Notes: generated by a model from the sequence alone, not told the origin. 37,855 nucleotides of DNA from Cyanobacteriota bacterium (GCA_025362325.1 JANYGO010000025.1:1-37855), one strand, 5' to 3'; counted from the first letter of the stretch, positions 15,163 through 25,350 are shown. A program made the numbers and translations.

Positions 15163-15286
15163 TCTGGGTTTGCCGATCGAGCTAAAATTGTCTCTGCGCT
15201 CGATCGTTCAACACTTTTGGTAATCGCAGCAGCCGTCGCAGGGGCGATTTGGGTTGACGGCGCAGCGCAGAATTTGCGATCGATGG

Positions 15287-16348
15287 TTAAGAGTCCCTTG
15301 GTCTTTTGTGCAGCCAAAGTTCAGGATAGGCGATCGCTGTGCCAATGGCAGTTAGAGTACAACCAATTAGCGTGGCATAGAAACGCACAGGTAATAAAGC
15401 GCGATCGCCACCTTGATTTAGCATCAGCAGGTCAATCAAGACCATTACCAGCACCGTTACCGCAGCACAGCAAAGCGTGTAATTTTTGGCTAAGCCGACG
15501 GGAATGAATAGTGCAGCCAGCATAATGCAAGCAATCAGCACGTTAGGATTGTTGGTAGAGGTAATTATTACTTCTACTAGCAGTACGCCAATCAGCGTTC
15601 CCAATATCCGTTGAGAAGTGCGCTGAACAGTTGCAGAACTATCGGGCTTCATGACTACTAGAGTCGTTGCCGCCACCCAAAAAGGTCGAGGCAGATGCAA
15701 TAAGAAACTACCCCCGAAGGCAATTGTCGCCACGATGCCATAGCAGAGAGCAAACCGTAACCCTGCCGTTTGTTTAGATTGAATGCGCTGCCAGCCTTCG
15801 CCCAGATCCGGCCCGGTAGTCAAACGATTGACTCGAAACAGCCAATGCTCGATCGCTATGATCATAGCTGTCCACAGACCACCTGCTAAAAAAATAAAAA
15901 TCAATCGTCCATCAATTTGAATTAATTCAGTGCCAAAGGCACTAAGCTGCAATGCACCAAATAGGAAGCCTAGCACTGCAAACCGCACCATGATTTCGAT
16001 CGCCATGTGAGAACAATGCAACCATCCCGCAGTAGTGGCAAGAACTAGAACTCCTAATGCAATTAACTCGGGTGAATGAGTTAGAAAGCTACCGAGTTGG
16101 GTACAGCCTGCAATCAGAGCAGAACCGATTAAAGTGCTCAGCAATCGATCTTTCGGACGAGCATCAATGTTGGCAATATTCACAACATACATACCACCAA
16201 TCCCGGCAACAGCACCGTAACGAAGAAACCCTGTTGCAGAGCCGATCGCCAGCGGAACACCGATGCTCAGCGTATAACGAACTGCCTTATCCCAGGGTAG
16301 AGATTTGAGGTTGAGCCATGCTTGTTGCACTTGGGTTTGTAGCACCAT
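15287..16348 (-). CDS. FUSC family integral membrane protein
   Basis: A 353-residue polytopic membrane protein with two hydrophobic blocks. Residues about 25-165 form about five helices; residues about 200-345 form a second set. The second block opens with HLPRPFWVAATTLVVMKPDSS and TVQRTSQRILGTLIGVL, the signature of fusaric-acid-resistance/aromatic-efflux (FUSC) proteins. The length fits the short bacterial form without the long cytoplasmic domain. It would act in the plasma membrane; the substrate is unknown. It is convergent with the ComFB-like gene. The ATG at 16348 is in good position and the first 20 residues are amphipathic. Confidence 0.85.
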   Translation of the reverse strand: MVLQTQVQQAWLNLKSLPWDKAVRYTLSIGVPLAIGSATGFLRYGAVAGIGGMYVVNIANIDARPKDRLLSTLIGSALIAGCTQLGSFLTHSPELIALGVLVLATTAGWLHCSHMAIEIMVRFAVLGFLFGALQLSAFGTELIQIDGRLIFIFLAGGLWTAMIIAIEHWLFRVNRLTTGPDLGEGWQRIQSKQTAGLRFALCYGIVATIAFGGSFLLHLPRPFWVAATTLVVMKPDSSATVQRTSQRILGTLIGVLLVEVIITSTNNPNVLIACIMLAALFIPVGLAKNYTLCCAAVTVLVMVLIDLLMLNQGGDRALLPVRFYATLIGCTLTAIGTAIAYPELWLHKRPRDS

Positions 16349-16687
16349 AGTTAAGCCTAATCGATTTATCTAGCTGCTCAGCTTACTGGTTGAGGCAGTG
16401 CTGTAACACCTCCCATCGGTATGAAATTGTGCTGTATCTGTCGCATTGTCACTCACCGGATCTTGCTGCTGGGCAGTATTGTGTAGAGACAGAGCCACGT
16501 TGTCTCGGCCCAGCAGAATATCCCGCCATCCTCTTGGGTTAAGGCTAGGTAGGGTTTAACATCAATACGGTTGAGTTAACTCTTTTTTTGGTCCGAAGAG
16601 AGCGGATCTATTTTTCACTGTCGTTTTGTCTCCAGGACTCTTTGATCCAAACGTATTGCGATCTAACCTGAACCGCATTTTCTGCGC
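16349..16687. other. Intergenic stretch of about 340 bases, no gene seen
   Basis: Lies between the FUSC start and the sucrose-phosphate phosphatase stop. I find no coding frame of meaningful length, no repeat-family member and no clear terminator. It presumably carries the FUSC promoter on the minus strand. Confidence 0.5.
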
Positions 16688-17419
16688 TCAAAATCCCCAA
16701 AAATATGTCATTCCTTCGATGATTCCCCCAGCGCAAGCAGCACCAGCTAAATAATGATGTTTAGTGCCGCATTCGCGATGCCATGCCAAGAGTTCTGACA
16801 TAGCGTTAGCGACGATTACTCCCCGAACATCTTGCTCAAACATACTGATATCGTTGCCAGAATCGCCGCAAACTAAGGTGGCATCAGATGGAATTTGCAG
16901 GCGCTTTTGTAAATAAATCAGGGCATTGCCTTTATTGCTAGTTTGCGGTAAGATATCTACATCGCGATTGCTGCTAAAAATGATTTGAGCTGCCAGTCCC
17001 GATGCAGTTAACTTTTGCTGCAATTCCTGGACAATTGAGGTGTTTTCTGTTGCTGGTTCTAGACAATAACTGATTTTCCAAGGATTTTGTTCTTTGAGGG
17101 ATTGGGGTTGAATCTGGGGAAACTGCTGAGCTAAGGAGGCGATCGCCATTTTATCCCAGTCTTGAGAAAGATATTCCGCCCAATCTAAATCCAGGGTTCC
17201 GTCTTGGTAAACTTCGCTGCCTACACCTGCGATTAAATAATCCGGTGCTAGCAGTTGTTTTTCGGCAATTAATTCGCAAGTCGAAGCATGAGAACGCCCG
17301 GTAGCGTAAACTAGACAAATTTGCGATCGCTTTGATTGCAAGCGCTGGTTTAAAAGTTGAGTGGCTGCGTCGTCTCCGACTAATGTGTTGTCTAAATCTG
17401 TCACTAATAAGAAATTCAT
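16688..17419 (-). CDS. spp: Sucrose-6F-phosphate phosphohydrolase
   Basis: A 243-residue HAD enzyme that dephosphorylates sucrose-6-phosphate, the last step of sucrose synthesis, in the cytoplasm. HAD motif I is DLDNTLVGDD. YATGRS carries the motif II region, the conserved Lys is in SNKGNAL, and motif IV is CGDSGNDISMF. NAMSELLAW and GIIEGMTYF at the end fit cyanobacterial SPP. The start at 17419 (MNFLLVTDLDN) places motif I at the N-terminus as in the family; the ATG 36 bases upstream adds a non-conserved leader. No sucrose-phosphate synthase gene lies in the window. A TTGGTCA-type heptamer array sits just upstream of the start. Confidence 0.9.
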   Translation of the reverse strand: MNFLLVTDLDNTLVGDDAATQLLNQRLQSKRSQICLVYATGRSHASTCELIAEKQLLAPDYLIAGVGSEVYQDGTLDLDWAEYLSQDWDKMAIASLAQQFPQIQPQSLKEQNPWKISYCLEPATENTSIVQELQQKLTASGLAAQIIFSSNRDVDILPQTSNKGNALIYLQKRLQIPSDATLVCGDSGNDISMFEQDVRGVIVANAMSELLAWHRECGTKHHYLAGAACAGGIIEGMTYFWGF

Positions 17420-17424
17420 TTTTT

Positions 17425-17485
17425 TATTGGTAAGTGGGAATTGGTCATCGGTCATTGGTGATTGGTCATTGGTGATTGGTCATTG
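17425..17485. repeat. Heptamer tandem array (ATTGGTC/ATTGGTG)
   Basis: Interleaved attggtcat and attggtgatt units repeat about seven times immediately upstream of the sucrose-phosphate phosphatase gene, overlapping its likely 5' leader. Confidence 0.8.
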
Positions 17486-17911
17486 ATAATTCCTCAATTT
17501 CAGAATAAAAGTATGTTAGTCTTTGCTGTATTTGTATTTTGTGGGTTTGTGGTGCAACAGGGGGCGTACAGCCGATCGCCACAATAACTCATATTCACGA
17601 TAACTCAAGTCAAGAAGTTGCGCTATGACTGTACTGAGAACCCTGGGAGTCCGTCACTAGAACAAGATACAACAACAGGGGCGATCGCAGCAACAGCTCC
17701 AAAAGTAACGGGGGCAATTCTAGGAATTGCCCCCAAATGAGTTAGAAATTGCCAACTTTCCTCTGTCTGAAAAAGCTGCTGAAGTCGGTACAGTGCCAAC
17801 ACTAGCAGGCAGACTAACACCTCCGATCGCCTCAGCATACAACAAGACGCGACACAAGTCATACAATTTGATATTTTCGATCGAAAATGGTACCGAGTGG
17901 GGGAGATGAGC
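17456..17911. other. Intergenic stretch with a perfect hairpin and a doubtful minus-strand frame
   Basis: Between spp and the LOV kinase. It holds the end of the heptamer array and a perfect 11-bp stem with 3-base loop at 17710-17734 (GGGGGCAATTC-TAG-GAATTGCCCCC). The hairpin lies about 180 bases past the LOV kinase stop on the minus strand. An 80-codon minus-strand frame (17623-17862) crosses it but has no recognised family or ribosome site, so I do not call it a gene. Confidence 0.5.
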
Positions 17912-20900
17912 TTATCTAATTGGAATTTCGATAATAAATTCAGTGCCTTTACCGGATGCCGATATGCACTGCAATTTACCATTGTGTTTTTCAACGACAA
18001 TTTGGTGCGAAATTGATAAACCCAAACCTGTGCCTTTACCTACGGGTTTTGTGGTAAAAAACGGGTCAAACAAACGCACGATATTATCTTCGGGAATTCC
18101 TGGGCCGTTGTCTTTAATCCGAATGCGAATGCTCTTGTTATCAATCGTTTCAGTTTTGATAGTAATTGTAGGAAAGGTAGAATCAGCGGTTTTGTTTGCT
18201 GGGATGCTGCTTTCTTCCAATGCGTCCATCGCATTTGCTAATATATTCATAAATACCTGATTCAACTGTCCGGGATGACATGGTATTTTCGGCAGTTCTC
18301 CGTATTCTTTAATCACTTCAATGCCCTGCCAGTGGGCCTTGGCTTTCAGCCTGCTGTTCAACATTAACAAGGTACTTTCTAGACCTTCGTGAATGTCGGC
18401 TGGCTTGAATTTCGCTTCGTCCGTCCGCGAGAAATTGCGTAGAGTTTGAATGATTTCTACAATTCTATCGCATCCTGTGTGCATGGAATTGAGCAATTTG
18501 GGCAGGTCTTCGGCGAGAAATCCTAAGTCTATATCCTCGGCTTGTTGTTGAATTTTGGCAGGGGGATTTGGGTACTCTTCTCGATACACCTGCACGATTT
18601 CTAACAAGTCGAGAACGTAGCCGCGGACGTGGCAGAGGTTGCCGGCGACAAAGCCAACTGGGTTGTTAATTTCGTGGGCAATTCCTGCTAGCACTTGTCC
18701 GAGGGAAGACATTTTTTCGGTTTGGACTAACTGCATTTGAGTTTGTTGCAATTCGCGCAAAGCTGTTTGCAATTCTCTTGATTTTTGCCGATCGCGATCT
18801 GCCGAAGCGGCCCGTTCTTCCTCAACTCCGATCGCCCCAGCAATAATTCCGATCAGCTTGCAATCGGCTTCTGTGGGCGCGATCGGTTCGGTGTAGACAA
18901 CGCACACCGAACCGACATAATCGTCGCCGCGCCGCACTGCTTGTCCCAGATAGCTTTTGAGTTCGTAGCGGATGACAGCGGGATCGATTTGGGCGTAGAT
19001 CGTGTTCTGCAAGTCAGGAATTGCCACAGCCAGATCGCTGGCTTTTTGGTATACGTCAGTGCAGATGTGGCCCTCGGCGCGATCGACCTCCGGGTAGTCC
19101 GGCGGCGTTTGCCAAGTTGCGATCGCGCGCAGCAGCCCGCCACCGACGTGGCTGTAGACGGCGCAGGTTCCGCCCAAAAGCTCGCCGGCTAAGGTTGTCA
19201 GGCGGTGGATGTTGTCAGCAGCATCGGTGGTGAATCCCAAAAAACACTCGTTGATTTTGCTGAGGCGGTATTCTGCTTGCCGGCGCGCCGTCATGTCGCG
19301 GGAGTTGACTACAATTCCGTTCACAGCGGGGTCTGCTAGCAAGTTAATGCCGACTCCTTCGAGAAAACACCAAGAACCGTCAGCGCGCCGGAAGCGACCT
19401 TCTAGGGCGATCGGATCGCCGGGATTTGCGATCAGTTTTTGGAGATCGGAGATCACCGAGGGCAGGTCGTCAGGGTGGATGAAATCGAGGACAATTCGAT
19501 TGATCAGTTCCTCTGGTTCGTAGTCCAAAACTGTTTCTACAGAAGGGCTTTCGTATACTATGCGGCCGCCCTCGTCGAGAATGGTAATGATGTCGGAACT
19601 GTTGAGAATTAGCGATCGCCACTTAGCCTCATTTTGCAATAAAGCTGACTCGGCTTGTTTGCGATCGGTAATATCCTCCACCATTTTCAGAATAAACTGC
19701 GGCATTCCCTGACTGTTGTCGATGACAGAGGCGGTGAGGCGTCCCCACCTGATGCTGCCGTCAGGGCGGAGATAGCGCTTCTCGATTTGGTAAGCTTGGC
19801 GATCGCCCTGGGCCAACTGCCGGCGCAACTGGCGCGAAGCTTGTGCGTCTTCCGGGTGCGCGCAGCAGTCGATATCCACCCCCCGGAGTTCGGCTTCCGA
19901 TCGCCCCAGCATAGCTTGAAATGCCGGATTAGTGGCGATCGCCATACCTTCGAGAGTAGCGACTGCCATGCCGATCGCACCGCGTTCAAAAATTGCCCGA
20001 AACCGCTGTTCGCTTTCGCGCAAAGCTGCTTCAGCTTCCACTTGCTGGGTGATGTCCCGCCCCGCCACTGCCATGCCTTTGCGGGAACCGTCGGATTTGT
20101 ACAGCGGCACTTTCCGCACTTCAAACAAATTGCTGCCGCCTGTGGGTAAGGGGACAATTTGGCTGCTGGAGGTAAGAGTGCCTGCTTCCCAGGTAGTTTC
20201 GTCGGTTTCCTGCCAACTTAGCAGGATTTCTCTGACTCTGGGATCGGCTGCTGCTGCGAGTTCGGCAGTCGTTTTGCCTTGGTACTCGGTTTCCCAGCCC
20301 AAAAGTTTGAGGGCGCAGTCGTTAGCGATCAGCCAGCGCCCCTCGCCGTCTGTGAGGTTGATGGCATCGGGCACGGCATCGATCGCGGTTTTCAGCCAGT
20401 ATTCTCGATCACGCAGGGCTGCTTCGGCTGCTTTGCGATCGGCGATTTCGGCGACGGTTCCTTCGTAGTAAAGGAGTTCGCCTGCTTGGCTGCGGACTTC
20501 GCGCACGTTTTCCGAGATCCAGGTAGTGCTGCCGTCAGCGCGGCGGACGCAGGACTCAAACTCCTTCAGGGAGCCATTTTTGCTGATTTCGGCTATGAAG
20601 TCAGCGCGGCGGGTGCGATCGGCGTAAAGGTTTTTTGCCGAACATTTTGCGATCAGTTCTGACGGGCAATCGTAGCCGTACATTCGGGCGAGTGCGGGGT
20701 TGGCGCTGAGGTAGCGCCCGTCTGGGGCGGTTTGAAATATGCCTTCGGTGGCGTTTTCAAAGATGCTGCGGTATTTTGCCTCGGCTTGTTTGAGGGCTTC
20801 TTCTGCTTGCTTGCGATCGGTGATATCAGCTTGCACGCCGATGAAGTGGGTGACAGTGCCACTGCTGTCGCGCACGGGGGAGATGGTGAGTTCGTTCCAG

Positions 20901-21253
20901 AAGGCGGTGCCGTCTTTGCGGTAGTTTTTCATAACGACTTTGCAATCGTGTTGTTCTTGAAGGGCTACGCGGATTTGAGCGACTGCTGCGCGATCGGTAT
21001 CCGGGCCTTGCAAAAAGCGGCAGTTGTGCCCGATGATTTCGCTGCGATCGTAGCCTGTAATCCGCTCGAAAGCCGGGTTGCAGTAGACTATGGGCTTGTC
21101 TGGCTGTCGGGCGTCCGCGATCGCGATGCCGTTGCTAGTAGCTGCCAGGGCGCGATCGTACAGCCTCCATACTTCTTCTATTAAATTCGGTGCATTACCG
21201 CCGGTACGAGTCGGCGATTGATTTTCAGAAGGAATGCTTATATCTATCTGCAT
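17912..21253 (-). CDS. LOV domain sensor histidine kinase (LOV-PAS x4-GAF-HisKA-HATPase)
   Basis: A 1113-residue soluble kinase. Residues 32-148 are a LOV domain: GHNCRFLQG at 75-83 has the flavin-adduct Cys78, with Asn77, Arg79 and Gln82. Asn110 and Asn120 lie in NYRKDGTAFWNELTISPV, and Gln141 in FIGVQADIT, the full FMN-binding set. Four further PAS domains follow (about 157-277, 278-412, 413-535, 536-660), each ending in a DITDRKQAE-type motif. A GAF spans about 665-810. The kinase core has GIAHEINNPVGF, ILANAMDAL, DNGPGIPEDN and GKGTGLGLSIS. There is no receiver domain, so the partner regulator must be elsewhere. Blue-light sensing is strongly suggested by the motif but not shown. The gene stands alone on the minus strand. 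Confidence 0.93.
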   Translation of the reverse strand: MQIDISIPSENQSPTRTGGNAPNLIEEVWRLYDRALAATSNGIAIADARQPDKPIVYCNPAFERITGYDRSEIIGHNCRFLQGPDTDRAAVAQIRVALQEQHDCKVVMKNYRKDGTAFWNELTISPVRDSSGTVTHFIGVQADITDRKQAEEALKQAEAKYRSIFENATEGIFQTAPDGRYLSANPALARMYGYDCPSELIAKCSAKNLYADRTRRADFIAEISKNGSLKEFESCVRRADGSTTWISENVREVRSQAGELLYYEGTVAEIADRKAAEAALRDREYWLKTAIDAVPDAINLTDGEGRWLIANDCALKLLGWETEYQGKTTAELAAAADPRVREILLSWQETDETTWEAGTLTSSSQIVPLPTGGSNLFEVRKVPLYKSDGSRKGMAVAGRDITQQVEAEAALRESEQRFRAIFERGAIGMAVATLEGMAIATNPAFQAMLGRSEAELRGVDIDCCAHPEDAQASRQLRRQLAQGDRQAYQIEKRYLRPDGSIRWGRLTASVIDNSQGMPQFILKMVEDITDRKQAESALLQNEAKWRSLILNSSDIITILDEGGRIVYESPSVETVLDYEPEELINRIVLDFIHPDDLPSVISDLQKLIANPGDPIALEGRFRRADGSWCFLEGVGINLLADPAVNGIVVNSRDMTARRQAEYRLSKINECFLGFTTDAADNIHRLTTLAGELLGGTCAVYSHVGGGLLRAIATWQTPPDYPEVDRAEGHICTDVYQKASDLAVAIPDLQNTIYAQIDPAVIRYELKSYLGQAVRRGDDYVGSVCVVYTEPIAPTEADCKLIGIIAGAIGVEEERAASADRDRQKSRELQTALRELQQTQMQLVQTEKMSSLGQVLAGIAHEINNPVGFVAGNLCHVRGYVLDLLEIVQVYREEYPNPPAKIQQQAEDIDLGFLAEDLPKLLNSMHTGCDRIVEIIQTLRNFSRTDEAKFKPADIHEGLESTLLMLNSRLKAKAHWQGIEVIKEYGELPKIPCHPGQLNQVFMNILANAMDALEESSIPANKTADSTFPTITIKTETIDNKSIRIRIKDNGPGIPEDNIVRLFDPFFTTKPVGKGTGLGLSISHQIVVEKHNGKLQCISASGKGTEFIIEIPIR

Positions 21254-21584
21254 GAGTTTCTATAGATTGAGTTTATTGTCGATTGCGACTAGCAGCACAC
21301 CCTGCAAGCTTAACTGAATTGCCCTGTTTTCCGAAGGCAAAAGTTAGAAGGATATTCTGCTGAATTTTTGTACTAAATAATACTACGAAAAAACCTGAAC
21401 TCCATCGTTTTAATTTATAATACTTGTTGAGGCGATCACTCTATCTCTGGTATGGTTTACTTGGCAGGATCGCGCAATTACTTTTTAAATTTCACCCAAA
21501 AAATAGAACCTCCGGATCTAGTTAAATATTTTTCCTTAAAGAGTTTTTACTTAAATGATTCAAACTCTGCTGAAACAAACCGAC
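21254..21584. other. Intergenic stretch of about 330 bases upstream of the LOV kinase
   Basis: AT-rich DNA between the LOV kinase start and the HAD phosphatase stop. A plus-strand open frame is present but is antisense to the HAD gene at its 3' end and has no family resemblance. I see no repeat-family member or clear promoter. Confidence 0.45.
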
Positions 21585-22250
21585 TTAAGATTGATTTTGA
21601 ACGATCGCAGCAAGTTCCGAAATATCCTCGATCGCAAAAGTCGGTTCTAGGGCGAGACACTCAGCGCGATCGCCATATCCGTAAGCCGCCCAACAAACAT
21701 CTATCCCAGCATTTTTCGCAAACAGCAAATCAACCGCCGAATCGCCAACCATTAAAACTTGACTGTTATCCAACTCCGGGAACAGCGGTTTAATAATCGA
21801 GTAAAAAACACTCGGGTTTGGTTTCTGAATAATTTGTCCGTCATCACCTACAATTAAATCAAAATAACCGTGAATTCTCAACTTTTCCAGGAACAAATTC
21901 ACAAAAATAACGTGTTTGTTGCTAAAAACTCCCAGACTCAATCCCGACTTGATCGCCAACCTTAATAATTCCTTTGTCCCGGGAAATAAATCTAGCTGCT
22001 TTTCACCTTCTGTCCGATAATAAGAGCGGTAAGTTTCTACCCATTCGGGAATTGCGCTTTCCTCGATCGCCGGATGCAGGATTTTGAAACTATTTGCTAA
22101 ATTGATCCCGATAGTCGCTTGAATTGTCTCAGCAGCAGGCGGATCAATATTGAAACTTTCAAAAGTTTTGGTAAAGCAATATACAATAGCCTTGTGAGTA
22201 ATTGCCAAAGTGCCGTCGAAATCGAAAATGATTAACTTGTACTGACTCAT
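21585..22250 (-). CDS. HAD-superfamily phosphatase (phosphoglycolate phosphatase-like)
   Basis: A 221-residue HAD subfamily IA hydrolase. Motif I is DFDGTLAIT with the nucleophile Asp, motif II lies in GVFSNK, motif III Lys is in QKPNPSVF, and motif IV is MVGDSAVDLLFAKNAG. A helical cap (about residues 15-85) fits the phosphoglycolate phosphatase/Gph group. The substrate cannot be fixed from sequence; phosphoglycolate in photorespiration or another small phosphate ester is plausible. The ATG at 22250 places motif I at residue 10, as expected. It lies in the same direction as the LOV kinase but 330 bases upstream of it, so probably separate. Confidence 0.85.
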   Translation of the reverse strand: MSQYKLIIFDFDGTLAITHKAIVYCFTKTFESFNIDPPAAETIQATIGINLANSFKILHPAIEESAIPEWVETYRSYYRTEGEKQLDLFPGTKELLRLAIKSGLSLGVFSNKHVIFVNLFLEKLRIHGYFDLIVGDDGQIIQKPNPSVFYSIIKPLFPELDNSQVLMVGDSAVDLLFAKNAGIDVCWAAYGYGDRAECLALEPTFAIEDISELAAIVQNQS

Positions 22251-22450
22251 ATTTTTGTAAAGTTCCTAGATAACAACATGAGGCTGACAATAATATAATA
22301 GCACTGTCAATCTCGAACTGACCAAGAACTAAGTAGAGCGGATCTCAATTAAGTTATGTGTGGTGGCAAGCAATTACCTTCCAATTACCAATTGCCCATT
22401 ACCGACTTTTAGTCAACCCCAGATAATCTTTCAACATTCAAGAGGTCAAG

Positions 22451-23215
22451 ATGAATGTCACCGAAAAACTAGAATTTCTAGCAACAGATTTTCCAGATCA
22501 CACTCAATTACCAGACTCCGACGGTACTTTTGTGAAAAATTTTCAAGAACACCCTCAAAGCATCCTATTAACAACATCAATTAGACCGATTTTAGACCAA
22601 GTTCATCCCGATGGACAATACTGCATCGGTCAAGATTCCGGTATTTACTGGCGAGTAGCCCAACCCCCCGAGCCACTAGAAAGAGGTGCGGAAGCACCCG
22701 ATTGGTTTTACGTGCCCGACGTGCCGCCAACTCTTGACGGAAACCTGCGCCGTTCCTATGTAATGTGGCGGGAATTAATGCCGCCTCTAATTGTACTAGA
22801 ATTTGTGTCCGGCGATGGCAGCGAAGAAAGAGATAGAACTCCTCGAAAAGGCAAATTCTGGATTTACGAGCGGATAATTAGACCTGCTTTTTACGGCATT
22901 TATGAAGTCAAAAAAGCGCAAGTTGAAGTCTATCATTTAGTCGAAGACCGCTTCGAGTTAGCTCCACAAAATAATCGCGGACATTACCCGATCGCACAAA
23001 TAGGAGTCGAATTAGGAATTTGGCAAGGAGTTTATCAGGGCGTAGAACTGCCTTGGCTGCGCTGGTGGGATGCCTCCGGGAATTTGCTGCCGGCGGCGGA
23101 GGAACGGGCCGATCAAGCCGAATTGGCCGCAGAACAAGAACGACAAAGGCGCATAGAAGCTGAGTTGCGAGTTCAAGCTTTGGAAGCGCGTGTGCGAGAG
23201 TTAGAAGGAGAATAA
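22451..23215 (+). CDS. Uma2 family (DUF820) putative endonuclease with coiled-coil tail
   Basis: A 254-residue protein of the Uma2/DUF820 family, highly expanded in filamentous cyanobacteria and related to PD-(D/E)XK nucleases. Visible core: WFYVPDVPPTLDG (Asp), LIVLEFVSGDGSEERD (Glu), KGKFWIYERIIRPAFYGIYE (Lys and following strands). The last 45 residues are a Glu/Ala/Arg-rich coiled coil (AAEERADQAELAAEQERQRR). The start ATG at 22451 has AAGAGG upstream. No partner gene marks a role; many relatives are of unknown function. It is followed by an aaaccgggttt inverted repeat before lysC. Confidence 0.85.
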   Translation: MNVTEKLEFLATDFPDHTQLPDSDGTFVKNFQEHPQSILLTTSIRPILDQVHPDGQYCIGQDSGIYWRVAQPPEPLERGAEAPDWFYVPDVPPTLDGNLRRSYVMWRELMPPLIVLEFVSGDGSEERDRTPRKGKFWIYERIIRPAFYGIYEVKKAQVEVYHLVEDRFELAPQNNRGHYPIAQIGVELGIWQGVYQGVELPWLRWWDASGNLLPAAEERADQAELAAEQERQRRIEAELRVQALEARVRELEGE

Positions 23216-23235
23216 GCCGCAGATTCCTGTAGTGG

Positions 23236-23305
23236 CAAGAAACCGGGTTTTTCAACAAAAATACTCGCCCAAAACCATCAATCTCGTAAAAAACCCGGTT
23301 TCTTG
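23236..23305. repeat. aaaccgggttt inverted repeat, copy 2
   Basis: A perfect 17-bp inverted repeat (23236-23252 against 23289-23305, CAAGAAACCGGGTTTTT) separated by 36 bases, between the Uma2 gene and lysC. The long arms allow a stable cruciform or RNA hairpin. Confidence 0.92.
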
Positions 23306-23444
23306 ATTGGGAGTGCACAAATCCTACCTCCGCTAAGCCCGATCGACTATCAGCCTCAAAAACAAGATCGACATCGGTTATAATCCAGAATTTGCGTATA
23401 TTAATTGATTAAGTAAGTATTGCATCACTTTTGTGTAAAGTCCT

Positions 23445-25253
23445 ATGGCCCTAATTGTTCAGAAATATGGCGGCACCTCAGTTGGTACAGTCGATCGCAT
23501 TTTAGAAGTAGCCCGACGAGTAGTCAAAACAGTACAGCTAGGAAACTCCCTCGTCGTCGTACTTTCAGCAATGGGGAAAACCACCGACGGTTTAGTGAAA
23601 CTCGCGAAGGAAATTTCCCCAAATCCCAACAAGCGCGAAATGGATATGTTGCTCTCCACTGGGGAACAAGTGTCGATCGCACTTTTGAGCATGGCATTGC
23701 AAGAAATGGGACAGCCCGCAATTTCCCTCACCGGCGCCCAAGTCGGCATCGTCACCGAAGCCGCCCACACCCGCGCCCGGATTTTGCGGATCGATCCTTC
23801 AAGGCTGCAAACCCAGTTAAACAGCGGTAAAGTCGTGGTGGTTGCAGGTTTCCAAGGCATCGCCAACGCCGGAGAATTAGAAATTACCACCTTGGGGCGC
23901 GGCGGTTCCGACACAACAGCAGTCGCCCTCGCCGCAGCGTTGCGCGCCGACAAATGCGAAATTTATACCGACGTGCCCGGAATTCTGACTACAGATCCGC
24001 GCCTGATTCCCGACGCGCAGTTGATGGATGAGATCACCTGCGACGAAATGCTGGAATTGGCAAGTTTGGGTGCAAAAGTGCTGCATCCGCGCGCGGTAGA
24101 GATTGCCAAAAATTACGGCGTGCCGCTGGTAGTGCTTTCTAGCTGGAGTGACGCGCCCGGGACGCGGGTAGTGTCCCCCCCACCCCAATCCCGGCCTTTG
24201 GAGGGCTTGGAGCTCGCAAAAGCGGTCGATGCGGTGGAGTTTGACTTGGATCAGGCGGGGGTGTCGCTGTTGCGTTTGCCCGATCGCCCGGGAGTAGCAG
24301 CGCGGTTGTTTGGGGCGATCGCGCAGCAAAACCTCGATGTAGACTTAATTATCCAGTCAATTCACGAGGGAAATACTAACGATATCGCCTTTACGGTGAG
24401 GCGAAATTCGCTGAATCAAGCTGTTGCGGTTGCAGATGCAATTGTCCCCGCCTTGGGTAAGAATTCTCGCCCAGAATTGGGGGAACCGGAAGTGAAAGTA
24501 GAAGAAAGACCCATAGCTAAAGTTAGCATTGCGGGTGCGGGAATGATCGGCCGTCCGAGGGTAGCGGCCCAGATGTTTAATACTTTGGCGGATGCGGGGA
24601 TTAACATTCAGATGATTTCGACTTCCGAAGTTAAAGTTAGTTGTACGATCGATGCTGCGGAGTGCGATCGGGCAGTTGCCGAACTCTGCAAAGCATTTGA
24701 TGTCGCCAACTCCCCTGTCGGGCTGCATACATCATCCCAAAAACCCCCCGCAGTCAGGGCTGTAGCGTTGGATATCAATCAAGCGCGTCTCGCAATTCGT
24801 CAATTGCCCGATCGCCCCGGAGTAGCAGCAAAAATGTTCGGACTTTTAGCCGAAGAAAATATCAGCGTAGACACAATCATTCAATCACAGCGGTGTCACA
24901 ATATCGACGGCATATTAACGCGCGACATTGCATTTACCGTAGCACAAATTGACGCAGATTCCGCAAAAACAGTCCTAGAAAAATCAGCCGTTGAATTCGG
25001 CTGGGGCGAAGTAGCAGTCGATACAGAAATCGCCAAAGTTAGCGTAGTCGGTTCTGGGATGGTAGCGCATCCGGGAGTTGCGGCGAAGATGTTTGAAGCG
25101 CTTTCGCAGCACAAAATCAACATTCAAATGATTGCGACTTCTGAGATTAAGATTAGCTGCGTTGTGGATGAGTCACAAGGTGTCACAGCTTTGAAGGCAA
25201 TTCACGCCGCCTTTGAACTTTCGGGAAGTGAAAGAATCCAAGTTCCAGCTTAA
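23445..25253 (+). CDS. lysC: Aspartokinase with four ACT domains
   Basis: A 602-residue aspartate kinase, first enzyme of lysine/threonine/methionine and diaminopimelate synthesis. The kinase domain starts with [14 protein letters not shown] and includes [32 protein letters not shown] and [16 protein letters not shown]. Regulatory ACT domains follow as two tandem pairs: [53 protein letters not shown] and [19 protein letters not shown]. The duplicated pair, giving about 600 residues instead of 400-450, is the usual cyanobacterial form. Feedback control by lysine and threonine is expected from the family. The gene is not in an operon; an inverted repeat lies upstream. Confidence 0.96.
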   Translation: MALIVQKYGGTSVGTVDRILEVARRVVKTVQLGNSLVVVLSAMGKTTDGLVKLAKEISPNPNKREMDMLLSTGEQVSIALLSMALQEMGQPAISLTGAQVGIVTEAAHTRARILRIDPSRLQTQLNSGKVVVVAGFQGIANAGELEITTLGRGGSDTTAVALAAALRADKCEIYTDVPGILTTDPRLIPDAQLMDEITCDEMLELASLGAKVLHPRAVEIAKNYGVPLVVLSSWSDAPGTRVVSPPPQSRPLEGLELAKAVDAVEFDLDQAGVSLLRLPDRPGVAARLFGAIAQQNLDVDLIIQSIHEGNTNDIAFTVRRNSLNQAVAVADAIVPALGKNSRPELGEPEVKVEERPIAKVSIAGAGMIGRPRVAAQMFNTLADAGINIQMISTSEVKVSCTIDAAECDRAVAELCKAFDVANSPVGLHTSSQKPPAVRAVALDINQARLAIRQLPDRPGVAAKMFGLLAEENISVDTIIQSQRCHNIDGILTRDIAFTVAQIDADSAKTVLEKSAVEFGWGEVAVDTEIAKVSVVGSGMVAHPGVAAKMFEALSQHKINIQMIATSEIKISCVVDESQGVTALKAIHAAFELSGSERIQVPA

Positions 25254-25263
25254 GACTTATTTG

Positions 25264-25350
25264 GTGCTTGTATGGCGGTTTTCGGTAGGGACACGGCAAT
25301 GCCGTGTCCTTGCGAATATAGAGGAAACGGCACTGCCGTTTCCCTACAAA
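25264..25350 (+). repeat. 87-nt double-palindrome repeat, copy 1
   Basis: It starts gtgcttgta and ends ccctacaaa. It contains two palindromes with 10-bp arms, GGACACGGCA/TGCCGTGTCC (25289-25309) and GGAAACGGCA/TGCCGTTTCC (25323-25343), joined by ttgcgaatataga. Copy 2 is at 25937-26023 in the same orientation. It may also terminate lysC. Confidence 0.9.

Noticed and set aside
17623..17862. 80-codon minus-strand frame downstream of the LOV kinase
   Set aside because: No ribosome site, no recognised family, and it crosses a perfect 25-base hairpin. Listed only within the intergenic entry.
18785..20862. Plus-strand and alternate-frame open frames of 100-180 codons across the LOV kinase
   Set aside because: They are shadows of a well-supported PAS/kinase frame and have no family resemblance of their own. 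The same applies to frames opposite the hybrid kinase (3080-5408), FtsH, lysC and recQ.
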